This document shows positions 51,762 to 61,030 of a stretch of 64,000 bases of DNA, one piece after another (position 1 is the stretch's first letter; the number at the start of each line of letters is the position of its first letter). This stretch comes from Frankia casuarinae. Its GTDB lineage: Bacteria > Actinomycetota > Actinomycetes > Frankiales > Frankiaceae. Under the pieces are notes generated by a model. That model had not been told where the DNA came from, made no database searches, and worked only from the letters and a program-made list of their open reading frames with translations. The position numbers and the translations under genes are program-made. The stretch is taken from positions 124,001 through 188,000 of the forward strand of contig NC_007777.1 in the NCBI RefSeq assembly GCF_000013345.1, given 5' to 3'.

Positions 51762-52376
51762 TCAGAGTGCCCCCTCGAGCCGCAGCAGGGATTGCTTGGC
51801 CTGCTCGCCGCCCAGGTAGCGGCCGATCCGGCCGTCGCTGTATATGACGCGATGACATGGAAGGATCACGGGCAGTGGATTCGTCGCGCAGGCCGTCCCC
51901 ACTGCCCGGACCGCGCGAGGGCTGCCCGCCAGCGCGGCGACCGCCGCGTAGCTGGCCGTGCTGCCATAGGGGATGTCGCGCAGGTGCTCCAGCACCGAGA
52001 GCCGGAATCCCGTCGCGAGCCGCAGATCGAGGCTCAGTGTGAAGCGTGACCGGGCCCCGGCGAAGTACGCGTCGAGCTGAACGGCGACGGGATCGAGCCG
52101 CCCGTTCGCCCGCAGAACGCGGGGGCTGATCCGCTCGGACAGCGACGCGAGCACGGCGTCGTGGTCCTCCACCTCATAGGCGACCCGGACCAGCCCCTGC
52201 GGGGTCGCTGCGAGCAGGAGCCGCCCGACGGGCGAGTCCACGCTGCGGTAGGCCACGTCCAGCAGACCCTCCCGCTCGGCCTCGGCCGCGAGCCGTTGGC
52301 GCAGGCGACTGAGCCGGGCATCGAGGTCCGGCATGGCGGCGAACGGATCGGGCGCCCGAAGATCGTCGCTGGTCAT
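51762..52376 (-). CDS. ogt: O6-alkylguanine-DNA alkyltransferase
   Basis: 204 residues. The active-site block LPVILPCHRVIYSDGRIGRY holds the acceptor Cys in PCHRV; before it FRLSVLEHLRDIPYGSTASY and RAVRAVGTACATNPLPV form the helix-turn-helix and Asn hinge. It removes O6-alkyl groups from guanine in a suicidal reaction. Its start overlaps the sigma factor stop (ATGA), so both are expressed together. N-terminal RNase-H-like part VGRLLLAATPQGLVRVAYEV is standard. Confidence 0.93.
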   Translation of the reverse strand: MTSDDLRAPDPFAAMPDLDARLSRLRQRLAAEAEREGLLDVAYRSVDSPVGRLLLAATPQGLVRVAYEVEDHDAVLASLSERISPRVLRANGRLDPVAVQLDAYFAGARSRFTLSLDLRLATGFRLSVLEHLRDIPYGSTASYAAVAALAGSPRAVRAVGTACATNPLPVILPCHRVIYSDGRIGRYLGGEQAKQSLLRLEGAL

Positions 52377-52858
52377 CGCGACTCGTCCTCCTTCGCCAGT
52401 GCAAGCATGCTCCGCAGCGATGCGATGGCGTCAGCGCCCGCGCGCCGCGCGGCGGCGGGATTGCCACCGACGAGCCGGGCGACCTCGGCGTACGGGAGTC
52501 CGGCGAGATAGTGGAGCGCGACGGCCTCCCGTTGCCTGGGCGTGAGCCGTTTCAGCGCGTCCCACAGATCCAGCTGCGCGTCACGCTCCTCCCACCGGGC
52601 CGGCTCCGGGAGGCGCTCCGTCGGCGCGGGCCGCCGTGACTGGGCCCGCAGCTGGTCGATCGCCTTGTTGCGCGCGATCGTCACCAACCACGCCTCGACG
52701 TTGCTGCCCGCAGGCAGCTCCGGATACGCCCGCAGCGCCGCGAGAAACGTCTCCGACCAGGCATCCTCGGCCAGATCCGGCCCGGCGACCGCCCAGCAGA
52801 CCCGCAGCACCATCGGCCCGCACCGCTGGACCACGGCGTCGAACGGTTCGCGCTCCAT
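52373..52858 (-). CDS. ECF-type sigma-70 factor
   Basis: 161 residues from the ATG at 52856-52858 (MEREPFDAVVQRCGPMVLRV). Region 2: DLAEDAWSETFLAALRAYPE and EAWLVTIARNKAIDQLRAQS. Region 4: LTPRQREAVALHYLAGLPYA and EVARLVGGNPAAARRAGADA. It should direct RNA polymerase to a small regulon, presumably including the coupled ogt gene. No anti-sigma gene is adjacent. It diverges from a second alkyltransferase-type gene. Confidence 0.9.
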   Translation of the reverse strand: MEREPFDAVVQRCGPMVLRVCWAVAGPDLAEDAWSETFLAALRAYPELPAGSNVEAWLVTIARNKAIDQLRAQSRRPAPTERLPEPARWEERDAQLDLWDALKRLTPRQREAVALHYLAGLPYAEVARLVGGNPAAARRAGADAIASLRSMLALAKEDESR

Positions 52859-53009
52859 GCCAGAAGAACGATCCACACGGCCCAAGTGTGAGCCCGGGCT
52901 CGGGCCGGGTCGGATCCGGTCGGCGCAGCGGCCGGGGCCCGTCCCGGGCGGACGAGGACGCGAGGACCTGCCCGGGGCTCACAAACAGCCCGGCCCGGAC
53001 GTCGTAGGG

Positions 53010-53582
53010 GTGAACGCACGAACCGTCGCATTCCGGAGGCCGGCGATCAGCGAGATGCCTGTGCGCCGAGCCCCGCTTCACGCCGCCGTGACCCACCGCC
53101 ACGTGGACACGGCTGTCGGCCGGCTCTTCCTCGTGCGGACCCAGCGGGGTGTGGTGCGCGTGGCCTTCCGCGACCAGGACGCCGACTTCGTGCTGGACAG
53201 CGTGACCAGGCAGGTCGGGCCGGCCGCCGAGGCCAGGTGCGGCCAGCTCGACGACGTGTACCGCCAGATCGTGGAGTACCTGGACGGCGACCGCCGGGAG
53301 TTCGCGGTGCCGCTGGACACGTCGCTGGTTGGCCCGGCCCAGCGGGAGGTCCTGCGTGCCCTGTGCGCCGTGCCCTTCGGCGCCGCGGTGACGGTCGGTG
53401 AGCTGGCTGTCGCGGCGGGTCGACCGGCGGAGGCGGCGGCGGTGGGGCTGGAGGTAGCGGCCAATCCACTGCCGATCCTCATCCCCTGCCACCGGGTGCT
53501 GCGCGTGGGGCCGGATGCCGCCGTCTATCCGGGTGGCTGCCATGTGCGCCATCAGCTGCGGGCCCTGGAGGCCCGAGGGTGA
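53010..53582 (+). CDS. Second alkyltransferase-type protein (Ogt-like)
   Basis: About 190 residues; GTG at 53010 (with GTAGGGG before it) or ATG at 53055. VDTAVGRLFLVRTQRGVVRV is the N-terminal domain and AQREVLRALCAVPFGAAVTV, EVAANPLPILIPCHRVLRVG the active-site domain with Cys in PCHRV. The helix-turn-helix part is less conserved than in the gene at 51762. Same family and fold, in divergent orientation from the sigma-ogt operon; it may be a regulator-like paralogue or a second repair protein. The longer open frame on this strand is antisense to the sigma gene. Confidence 0.8.
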   Translation: MNARTVAFRRPAISEMPVRRAPLHAAVTHRHVDTAVGRLFLVRTQRGVVRVAFRDQDADFVLDSVTRQVGPAAEARCGQLDDVYRQIVEYLDGDRREFAVPLDTSLVGPAQREVLRALCAVPFGAAVTVGELAVAAGRPAEAAAVGLEVAANPLPILIPCHRVLRVGPDAAVYPGGCHVRHQLRALEARG

Positions 53583-53774
53583 GCGCGGCCCGGGCCGGCT
53601 CTCGAGCGTCGCTGTAGCCGAGCCGCACAGTCTGGTCTGGCGCTACCGCTACCGCTGCCACGGCAGGCGCCCGACCGGGCGGCGGAGGCGGCGAGTGCAC
53701 ATCGCCCGGACCGGTCCGCCCCGCACTCGGCCGTGACCGCGACCGGACCTCCGTCTGCGAGAGGAAGCGGCACG
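53583..53774. other. Intergenic
   Basis: Contains GAGAGGAAGCGGC just before the next ATG as a weak ribosome site. Nothing else. Confidence 0.3.
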
Positions 53775-55004
53775 ATGGACGACCTACGACACGGTGACGG
53801 GCGGGCGGCGTCCTGGGCCGGAACTCTCATCGATACGGCGACGAGCGGTGCGGCGTGGCTGCGGGCGATGCTGGACGTGGAGGCGGCCGTCGTGCGTGCG
53901 GAGGGCCGGCTGGGTCTGGTGCCTGCCGCCTGCGTCGCCGCGATCGACAAGGCCGTCGCGGAATGCTCCGCGGACGTCGAGCGGCTCGCCACCGGCGGGC
54001 AGTGGTCCGCGAGTCCGGTGGGTGGGCTGGTGGCGACCCTGACCGAGACCACGCGGCGCATCCACCCCGCCGCCGCCGAGCATGTGCACCGCCATCTCAC
54101 CGATGCGGATGTCGTTGCAGCCGCGTCGCTGGTCGTAGCGACCCATGTCCTCGCCCTCGCCGACGCCGATCTGCAGCGGGTGGCCGCGGGACTCGCCGAA
54201 CTGGTCGACCGACGGCGGCCGGGCGGGTCGGCCGTGGACGGGGCCGGTGCACCGGGCCGGGCGGCGCGCAGTCTTCCGACGGTCGCCGCCGGTTGGCTCA
54301 ACGACGTCCTCGACGCCCGTGACCGCCTGGCCCGCCTCGTCGCCGACGGCCTGCCCGCCCCGTTCGAGGGGATCCTGACCCTCCAGGTACCGGCGCCGCT
54401 CGCGGCGGCGCGGGAAGAGGTACCGGGCCCGATCGACGGGGCCCTGGCCGCGGTGTTCGCTGCCGAAGCGGGCCTGTCCGAGCCGTCACTGCCATGGCGT
54501 GGGCCTCGTACCATTCTGCTCGATCTGATGGCTTTCGCCGTCTTCGTCACGTCCACGGCGGCCACGGTGTCCGCCGGGATGCGGCGCTGGGCTCCCGCAC
54601 GCCCCGAACCGGCTGGCGTGAGGGACGCAGCCGCGGCACGCCACTCGGCTGCGGCGGTCGACGTCATGGTGATCTCCTCGGCCATCCGGACGCCCGTGCT
54701 GGTCGTCTCCCTCGTCCACGACCTGGCAGCCGAGCTGTGGAACGACAACGACCGGCACGTCGAGTGGGAGACGCTGCGCGGGGCACTGCGTGCCCTCGGC
54801 GGTTCCGCGCACGCTGTCGCGGAGCTGGTCGAGCATGAGGTGACGGACGGCCTGTTCGCCGACCCGGACCGGTACCGACGCGCGGCCGACGCCGAGACCG
54901 AGGTCGACGCCGACGCCGACCCCCAGGCAGAGGCCGGCGGCCCTGGTGTCGGCCGGATATTCGTCGATCGGGTACTCGAGCGCTATCTCTTCAGCGCGCG
55001 GTGA
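53775..55004 (+). CDS. Lyase-family (fumarase/adenylosuccinate lyase-like) protein lacking the signature
   Basis: 409 residues from an ATG following GAGAGGAAG. The N-terminal half follows the family, with MLDVEAAVVRAEGRLGLVPA, VGGLVATLTETTRRIHPAAA (the TSQD/H-type region degenerated) and VVAAASLVVATHVLALADAD, as in 3-carboxy-cis,cis-muconate cycloisomerase-type PcaB proteins. The diagnostic GSSxMPxKxNP loop is absent: the middle reads LSEPSLPWRGPRTILLDLMA. The catalytic Ser is therefore missing, so activity is doubtful. The acidic low-complexity stretch ADAETEVDADADPQAEAGG is near the end. Confidence 0.65.
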   Translation: MDDLRHGDGRAASWAGTLIDTATSGAAWLRAMLDVEAAVVRAEGRLGLVPAACVAAIDKAVAECSADVERLATGGQWSASPVGGLVATLTETTRRIHPAAAEHVHRHLTDADVVAAASLVVATHVLALADADLQRVAAGLAELVDRRRPGGSAVDGAGAPGRAARSLPTVAAGWLNDVLDARDRLARLVADGLPAPFEGILTLQVPAPLAAAREEVPGPIDGALAAVFAAEAGLSEPSLPWRGPRTILLDLMAFAVFVTSTAATVSAGMRRWAPARPEPAGVRDAAAARHSAAAVDVMVISSAIRTPVLVVSLVHDLAAELWNDNDRHVEWETLRGALRALGGSAHAVAELVEHEVTDGLFADPDRYRRAADAETEVDADADPQAEAGGPGVGRIFVDRVLERYLFSAR

Positions 55005-55131
55005 GCGCGATGCCCAGTCGTCCGAAACTTCAGCGCTGTCGCGGAGAATTGCAGGGTGACGAGCCACTCACGCCGAAGACCACGGGAGAGGTGGATGTAT
55101 GTCCGTTGCGCTGTCGACCGGCAAGGCTCCA
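55005..55131. other. Intergenic
   Basis: Flank between the lyase-like gene and the IS5-type left end at 55132. No gene. Confidence 0.35.
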
Positions 55132-56098
55132 AGAGCCTGTTTTGGATCTTTTTGCATATGCGGAGCGTGACGGAAAGTTGGTGTGGATGTTGGTGGTGGG
55201 GTTTGGACGGGGGTGATGGCGGCAGGGGCTGGTCATGGTACGTACACACCGGTATCCATCGGATCTGACCGACGCCGAGTGGGCGCTTGTCGAAGCTGTG
55301 TTGCCGCCGGTATCGAAGGACGGCCGGCCCGGGGCGCACTCTCGCCGGGACATCGTGGACGCCATCCTGTACGTGACACACAACGGGATCGTGTGGCGCG
55401 CGCTGCCGGCGGGCTTCCCGCCGTGGCAGACGGTCTACGGCTTCTTTGACCGGTGGAAGAAAAAAGGCGTGACCGCCGGGATCCATGACGCGCTGCGGGG
55501 CAGAGTCCGGCTCGCGCGGGGCCGGGAGGCGGAGCCGACCGCGGGGGTGGTGGACTCCCAGTCGGTCAAGGGCGCCCAGACGGTCGGCGCCGACTCCGGC
55601 GGCTACGATGCCGGCGAGAAGGTCAACGGCCGCAAGCGGTTCGTGATCGTCGACACGCTGGGTCTCCTGCTGACCGTCCTCGTCGTCCCTGCCAACGTCC
55701 AGGACCGCGACGGCGGCCGGCGCCTCCTGATAGACCACTACTTCACCCATCATCGCTGCCGTCATCTGTTCGCCGACGGCGGTTTCGCTGGCCAGCCTGT
55801 TGCATGGGCGCGGACCATCATGAGGACCACCGTCGAGATCGTTCGGAAGAAACCCGGTCAGAAAACCTTCGAGGCCCTGCCGAAACGATGGGTGGTCGAA
55901 CGTACCCTTGTCTGGCTCACCGCCCACCGGCGGCTTGCCCACGACTACGAACGCCACCCCGCCACCTCCGCATCGTTCATCCACTGAGCGATGATCCGCA
56001 CCATGGTCCGCCGTCTCGTTCGCGGGAATCCCGTCCCACGCCGGCAACCCCGCGACACTACAGGGCGTTAACATCACTCAAGATCCAGGACAGGCTCT
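55132..56098 (+). mobile_element. IS5-family element (IS427/ISL2-like group)
   Basis: 967 bp between AGAGCCTGTTTTGGATCTT at 55132 and its imperfect complement AAGATCCAGGACAGGCTCT ending at 56098. One transposase gene. Flanks show no clear duplicated target. Confidence 0.85.
55235..55987 (+). CDS. IS5-family transposase
   Basis: 250 residues. N-terminal VRTHRYPSDLTDAEWALVEA and VDAILYVTHNGIVWRALPAG, then TAGVVDSQSVKGAQTVGADS (Asp), RCRHLFADGGFAGQPVAWAR (Asp), KRWVVERTLVWLTAHRRLAH (Glu in VERT). A complete single-frame transposase of the IS5 family with the typical ending LAHDYERHPATSASFIH. Confidence 0.93.
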   Translation: MVRTHRYPSDLTDAEWALVEAVLPPVSKDGRPGAHSRRDIVDAILYVTHNGIVWRALPAGFPPWQTVYGFFDRWKKKGVTAGIHDALRGRVRLARGREAEPTAGVVDSQSVKGAQTVGADSGGYDAGEKVNGRKRFVIVDTLGLLLTVLVVPANVQDRDGGRRLLIDHYFTHHRCRHLFADGGFAGQPVAWARTIMRTTVEIVRKKPGQKTFEALPKRWVVERTLVWLTAHRRLAHDYERHPATSASFIH

Positions 56099-56629
56099 CA
56101 GTAGCCATGGCCACGCCGTGGCGGGAGTCAGGTCCACCGGGTCGTGGAGGGCACGGCCGGTGGATCTGTGAACCACGAATACCCGGCGTCTGTCACCCGG
56201 TCGTGTTCTCGCTGCCTGCGGATGCCCGAATCGCGATCGTGATCTCGTTACCGGCCGCGGGGGCGACGGTGCAGTGCAGCCCGAGATCGGTGACACGGCC
56301 GTCGCGGGCGTTCCATTCGCGGGCGCCGTCGTCTTGGTGTGACCTGGCATTTTGTTGAACTTTTTTCTTGGTGCAAAATTCGCACAATCCGAACCGTCGC
56401 CTGATTCGCCCGGCGGGCGCTGTGGTCCAGAGCTCGTTTGCCGGTGTTGAGTTAACCCCTTAACCGCCTCGGGGTGCCGCTGGCCTCGGTCCGAGTCGCC
56501 GGGGCGGGCGTGATGCCAGTGAGTCGCGGTTTGCCCGTGCGGCTGGTCAACGGGCAGTCATGATCAGCGGCGATGCGCGTTGGAACGGTGCGCCCTGGAC
56601 CTTGAGCTTCCTGCGGCTACCCTTGACCT
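56099..56629. other. Intergenic with a possible decayed gene
   Basis: On the minus strand, REWNARDGRVTDLGLHCTVA and PAAGNEITIAIRASAGSENT read like coding sequence (56193-56340) but have no family I can name and no partner frame. TTGTTGAACTTTTTTCTTGG at about 56352 is an AT-rich patch that could be a promoter. Otherwise empty. Confidence 0.35.
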
Positions 56630-56932
56630 GTGGGGTCCATCGCCGGAGTAGAGATCGACAGGGCACGCCTGGCCGCGATCTGCGCTCGTTACGGGATCGC
56701 GGAACTCCAGGTGTTCGGCTCGCAGGCGCGCGGCACCGCGACCGCTGACAGCGACATCGACATCCTGTACACCCTTGCGCCGGGCCGGCGTCTGGGCTGG
56801 GACATCGAGCAGCTCGCCGATGACCTCACCGGCCTGTTCGGACGGCCCGTCGATTTGGTCTCCGCCCGCGGGCTCCACCCGCTGCTCCGCTCGTCCGTCC
56901 TGGCTGAGGCACGGCCCGTCTATGCGGCGTGA
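56630..56932 (+). CDS. mntA: MNT-type nucleotidyltransferase antitoxin
   Basis: 100 residues from a GTG; TACCCT about nine bases before it suggests a leaderless start. The minimal nucleotidyltransferase motif LQVFGSQARGTATADSDIDI (GSxxxGxxxxxSDxD) is intact. In HEPN-MNT modules this protein adds AMP units to the HEPN toxin and blocks it. The toxin gene starts 11 bp before its stop. Confidence 0.92.
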   Translation: MGSIAGVEIDRARLAAICARYGIAELQVFGSQARGTATADSDIDILYTLAPGRRLGWDIEQLADDLTGLFGRPVDLVSARGLHPLLRSSVLAEARPVYAA

Positions 56933-57269
56933 CGTCCTCCTTCTCAGCGAGATGATCGAAGCGGCCGACCAGGCACAGAAACTCACCGACGGAATCACCG
57001 TCAGCGCCCTGGAAGCGGACCGGCAGCGCCGCGACGCACTCCTGTGGAACTTCACCGTGCTCGGCGAAGCCGCCAGTCAGCTCTCCGAAGAGATCACCAA
57101 GAGCTATCCCGACATCGCCTGGAAGCAGCCCGTCCGGCTACGCAACCGGATCGTCCACGGCTACTGGTCCGTCGACCTCGAGATACTGCACACCGCGGCC
57201 AGAGAGCAACTACCCCAGTTCTCTGTCGACCTGCGTCGAGTCCTCGCAGCTGTACGCGAAGGCACCTGA
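56922..57269 (+). CDS. hepT: HEPN toxin (DUF86)
   Basis: 115 residues from the ATG at 56922. Helical HEPN fold with the RNase motif VRLRNRIVHGYWSVDLEILH: R-N-R-I-V-H gives the RxxxxH site and the adjoining Tyr is the usual AMPylation target. Overlap with the MNT gene shows they are one operon. Such pairs act as toxin-antitoxin and are reported in phage defence. Confidence 0.92.
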   Translation: MRRDVLLLSEMIEAADQAQKLTDGITVSALEADRQRRDALLWNFTVLGEAASQLSEEITKSYPDIAWKQPVRLRNRIVHGYWSVDLEILHTAAREQLPQFSVDLRRVLAAVREGT

Positions 57270-57353
57270 ACCCACCGAGGGCTGGAGCGTGAGTGGCCTG
57301 GTCGCCTGATGTCGGGCGCGGGCACAGGCAGTCGGTGAGGGCCACCGACGGGG

Positions 57354-58257
57354 TCAGCCGACCGGGGCGACCGACTCGATGTTGGCCACGGTGAAGTCCC
57401 GTTGTGCGTCCCGCAGGTGACACCACGCCTCGAGCCATCGGCCGTACAGCTGGTGCGGCTGGATCTCCCGGGCAGTCCGGTTTCCTGCCTTGTTCCGGTA
57501 GCTGATCAACACGTCGCGCTGGGCCTCGATCGCGTCGGCAAGCAGGATGATCTCGGTATCGGTCAGGCCAGGGTTCAGCTGCGCCAGCCGCGCGGACGTC
57601 TCCGAGATATCCGACCCGCCGCTGTCCGTGCCATCCGGGTCCGCGAGCAGCCGTGCGGCCAGCTTCTCCGCGTCCATCCGGGGCCGGACCCGGGACGCGG
57701 CCCGCGTCGGCGACCGGGGCGCAGCCGCGCGGTGCTCCTGCTGCTTCTCGACGATCACTGTGCCCGTCGCGTCCTCGGCGACCGGGGACAGCCCGGCCGC
57801 ACGCAGCCGTGCCAGCACCTCGTGCGGCTCGTGCGAGCTGGACAGCACCGTCGGCGCCACCCGCGCCAAGGACAGCTTCGCCAATGACCGGGTATGCAGA
57901 ATCTCGCTGATCAAGGCCTCTTCGGCCATGACGCACGAGCGCATTCCCCGCACCCGGATCTTCCCGTGGAGGCGAGCCACATCCTTGACCAGATATTCCA
58001 ACTCCCGTATCGCGGCGGCCGCCTTGTCCCGCAGCTCGCCTGGCCCGTATAGATGCAGCGGGAAGAACCAGTCGACGTGCTCGCCGGCCACCCGCAACGA
58101 CAGCCCACCGCGCGCCGCGCACAGCATGGCGCGTCGTAGCCCACCGGCGGCCGAGGCCAGGGGCAGCGGCGGGGCCAGTTCCTTGTCTCCGCGGATCTCC
58201 CGGCTGGTCGGAGCATGTTCCAACATCAACCATGCGGTCACCAGCGCGGACCACTGA
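57354..58257 (-). pseudogene. Helicase-associated/WYL-domain protein, C-terminal fragment
   Basis: About 300 residues, ending DVLISYRNKAGNRTAREIQP and HQLYGRWLEAWCHLRDAQRD, a WYL-type ligand-binding domain. Before it, VLARLRAAGLSPVAEDATGT and LEYLVKDVARLHGKIRVRGM belong to the Helicase_C_3-type region of actinomycete XPB-associated proteins. At 58258 the frame enters the IS66 remnant read backwards, so the N-terminal part is lost. Not a complete gene. Confidence 0.65.
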
Positions 58258-59266
58258 TGGGCCGGCGGAACTATGACCATCTCACCCGTGACGAGGTCGA
58301 CTGCGATTTCCCCGGCGGCGGGCCGGCCCGCTTCTGGCTGTGGGTCTTCCTCGGTGAGGACTCGGTGTGCTTCGTGATGGACGCGACCCGTTCGAGTGCG
58401 GTCCTCGCCGACCATGTCGGCCTCGACCCGGACACCGGCCAGCTCAGCGACACCCCCGGCGGCGCGGCGCGCCGGCTCGTGCTGTCGTCGGACTTCTACA
58501 CCGTCTACGCCTCCGCCGGCCGGCGGGCTGACGGCCTGGTCAACCTGTACTGCTGGGCGCAGGCCCGGCGGCACTTCGTACGAGCCGGGGACGCGAACCC
58601 CGCCCAGCTCGGGATCTGGGCCCGCCAGCGGGTCGACCGGATCCGCGATCTCTACACCGCGCACGACGCGCTCGCCGCGGCCTGGCACACCCCCGCCACG
58701 GCCCCGTCCCCGCGCGCCGAGCGCGCCCTGGCCGCCGCCTACGCCGGCTGGGACACCGCGATCGGCGTGATCGACACCGTCCGACAGGAACAGATGACCT
58801 CCCCGGGCCTGCAGGAACCCGCGAAGAAGGCCCGGGCCACGATGGACCGGGAATGGGACGGCCTGACCGCCCACCGCGGCTATCCCATGATCGGTCTGGA
58901 CAACAACCCGGCCGAGAGAGCGATCAGGGGGCCAGTCGTGACCCGGCGCAACGCCGGCGGCTCCCGCACCGAGGACGCCGCCCGCGACGCCGCCACGATC
59001 TTCACGGTCACCGCGACCACGACGCTGCACGGACTGAACCTGCTGACCTACCTGGAAAGCTACCTCGACGCCTGCGGCCGGACCGACGACACAGCGCTCA
59101 CCGGCACCGACCTCGAACGGTTCCTGCCCTGGGCCGCCAGCCCCGACGACCTTGAGGCGTGGAAACAGCCACCCAGCTGACCAGCGAACTCCTCGCAACA
59201 CCCAGCGGCGTGACCGACCGTCACGCCGCCCGCGACCATGCACCCACGGGAATTCCGACTACGTAC
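58258..59266 (+). mobile_element. IS66-type remnant with internal deletion
   Basis: Right end TTCCGACTACGTAC at 59253-59266 matches the IS66 end at 49692; the left end is missing. Transposase coding (58258-59180) starts GRRNYDHLTRDEVDCDFPGG then jumps to ARFWLWVFLGEDSVCFV: relative to the intact copy about 150 residues, including the zinc finger and the first catalytic Asp, are deleted in frame. The frame then runs clean to QPPS, including LDNNPAER. It is not autonomous. Confidence 0.88.
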
Positions 59267-60350
59267 GTCTGAATCGACGGAGGTCGAACGTGACAACGGG
59301 TTTCACGGCTTCTAGATCGTAAGGGTTGGGTGAGACTTCCGCGCCCAGCTCGGGCAGGCATCCGATCGGATCGGTGACTCGGTCGAGTTCAAGGCTCGCC
59401 TCGAACAGGGATCGTTCGGGTTCGAGACTTACCAGATGGTAGAGAGTGTCTTTGCTGGTCGTGGGTGCTACATCGATGACGGTTCCGTTGAAGACAACAA
59501 CATCGATGAGGTCAAGCGTCTTCGTGGCCTCGAAGACTTCGTGCACTATCCGCAACGTCATCCAGGCAACGAGCTGCGCATATAGCTTCTTGGCTTCAGG
59601 CTCTTTCCACTTTACCGGCCTGACCTCGGGTGCGGTCTTGAATAGCTTGTATTCCCTGATTTCGGGGATCACGGATCGTTGTGGGAATTCGATCTCGATG
59701 ACGATGTCGTGTTCCTGGGGCCGGTAGGCGATTTTGCGTGCTACGGGGAAGCCGTCGGGATAGGACGTGGCCGCGAGCGCTTGGCCGACGAACCACTCGA
59801 CCGCTTCCGGGTCACCGTCCAGACACGCCGCCCACTGTGCCGCGATGCGGGCGTTGTGCGCCGCGGCACGGTCGAGGGCCGCAGCCACCTGCTGGTCGTG
59901 TCTGGTTCGAGCCGCAGTGAGTTGTCGTAGCCGGTCGGTCTCGACCCGCTGGAACTCGGCCGTGTCGGCTTCCCACGTGCTTCGGGCCGCGTCGAACTCC
60001 CGCTGGTATCGACCCGACCCGCCCACCAGCCGGCTGGCCCGACCAGGAGCCGGGGGCTTGTATTGCTCCCAATCCGGCGCCCTACCAGCGATCGCCAGCG
60101 ATCCCGGCTGAAAGATCGACTGCTTCGGTACTACCTCCAGCGCGGCCACGGTGAAGGCAGGGAGGCCCAAGACGTTGAGTAGCAGGTTCCTGCCCAGCTC
60201 TGCGATGTGAGCGGCTGCGGCGGCGGGGCTGGTCGTGCCAGCGGCCCGCCCGGCGGGCGGTTGAACGCGACGACGGTGCGGTGGGGGTGTGGCGGCGGGA
60301 GACGTGGCCGCGGGAGACGTGGCCGCGGGCAAAAAAATCGTTGCGGCCAC
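59259..60350 (-). pseudogene. Mrr-like restriction endonuclease, catalytic domain cut off by IS66
   Basis: Conserved N-terminal and middle parts: VPKQSIFQPGSLAIAGRAPD, WEQYKPPAPGRASRL, coiled coil REFDAARSTWEADTAEFQRV, EWFVGQALAATSYPDGFPV, VFNGTVIDVAPTTSKDTLYH and SPNPYDLEAVKPVVTFDL. In actinomycete homologues this is followed by an Mrr-type nuclease domain; here the frame stops a few codons after VTFDL at the IS66 junction (59262-59266). The likely start is GTG at 60149 (MAALEVVPKQ); the longer N-terminal extension is repeat-coded Ala/Pro sequence. Confidence 0.6.
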
Positions 60351-60384
60351 AGGGTCCTGGATCGTCTTCGAGGACGAGGCCGGG
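60343..60384 (+). pseudogene. Tiny IS630 transposase fragment
   Basis: Plus-strand codons AATGSWIVFEDEAG are nearly the AATTGAWIVFEDEAG of the IS630 transposase at 19542. Only this block, around the first catalytic Asp, is left; it is joined to a different transposase on its right. Adjacent GGGAGACGTGGCCGC is duplicated in tandem (about 60298-60327). Confidence 0.6.
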
Positions 60385-60386
60385 GC

Positions 60387-61030
60387 TTTCGGACGGGCCG
60401 TAGAAGCAGTCGGCGATCACCGCGCGGAACGGGATCCCGGCTGTGCGGGCGTCGGTGACCAGGCCGGCGGCGATCTGCCCCTTGGTCTGGAACGACGGGT
60501 CGTTGCGCCCCTCGGGTAGGCAGGGGGCCGGCAGGTAGAGCCGGGTGTGCAGCGGGTGGTAGGCCCGCTCGTCGGCCCATGCCGTGGTCACCGCGACGAC
60601 GCCACGCTCGATGGCCCCGCGGGAACCGAGGTACTGGCGGGAGACTCCCGCGGTGGCGTGCCCGCTCTTGCGGTCCCCGGAGTCGTCGATGACCAGGGCC
60701 CCGCCCGGCTGCGGGGCTGTGCCTGGCGCTCTGGCGAGCAGCTCAACCCGCCTACTGTTGATCTTCTGGTGGTCCCAGGAGGACTCCGAGACGAACCACT
60801 GCAGCCGCTGGGCCTGCCGGTGCTGGGCGCCGACCACCGGCTCCGCCCCGGCCAGGCAGGTCAGTGTCTTGTTCCGGTCCCGCGGCGCCAGCCAGACCAA
60901 CCAGACAGTCCCGGAACCCCTGCCGCTGCGCCCGCGACGCGAACAGGTCATCGAACCGGGACGCGTACGCCTCCACGGCGCCGGTGCCGGCGGGCACGGC
61001 AGCCGCGCTGTCATCACTGCTCACCCCCAT
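60387..61030 (-). pseudogene. DDE_5-type transposase, frameshifted and truncated
   Basis: N-terminal frame (to 61030): MGVSSDDSAAAVPAGTGAVE and YASRFDDLFASRAQRQGFRD CLVGL; the protein must change frame near 60900 to continue LAPRDRNKTLTCLAGAEPVV, LQWFVSESSWDHQKINSRRV, GALVIDDSGDRKSGHATAGV (Asp), and PFRAVIADCFYGPSES (Asp). The C-terminal third, with the Glu, is missing. An IS701/SRSO1-type transposase different from the two copies at 2294 and 25001. Confidence 0.8.

Noticed and set aside
57354-59243. 629-codon minus-strand protein combining WYL part and upstream half
   Set aside because: The upstream half is the antisense of the IS66 remnant, so the long frame is a chance fusion.
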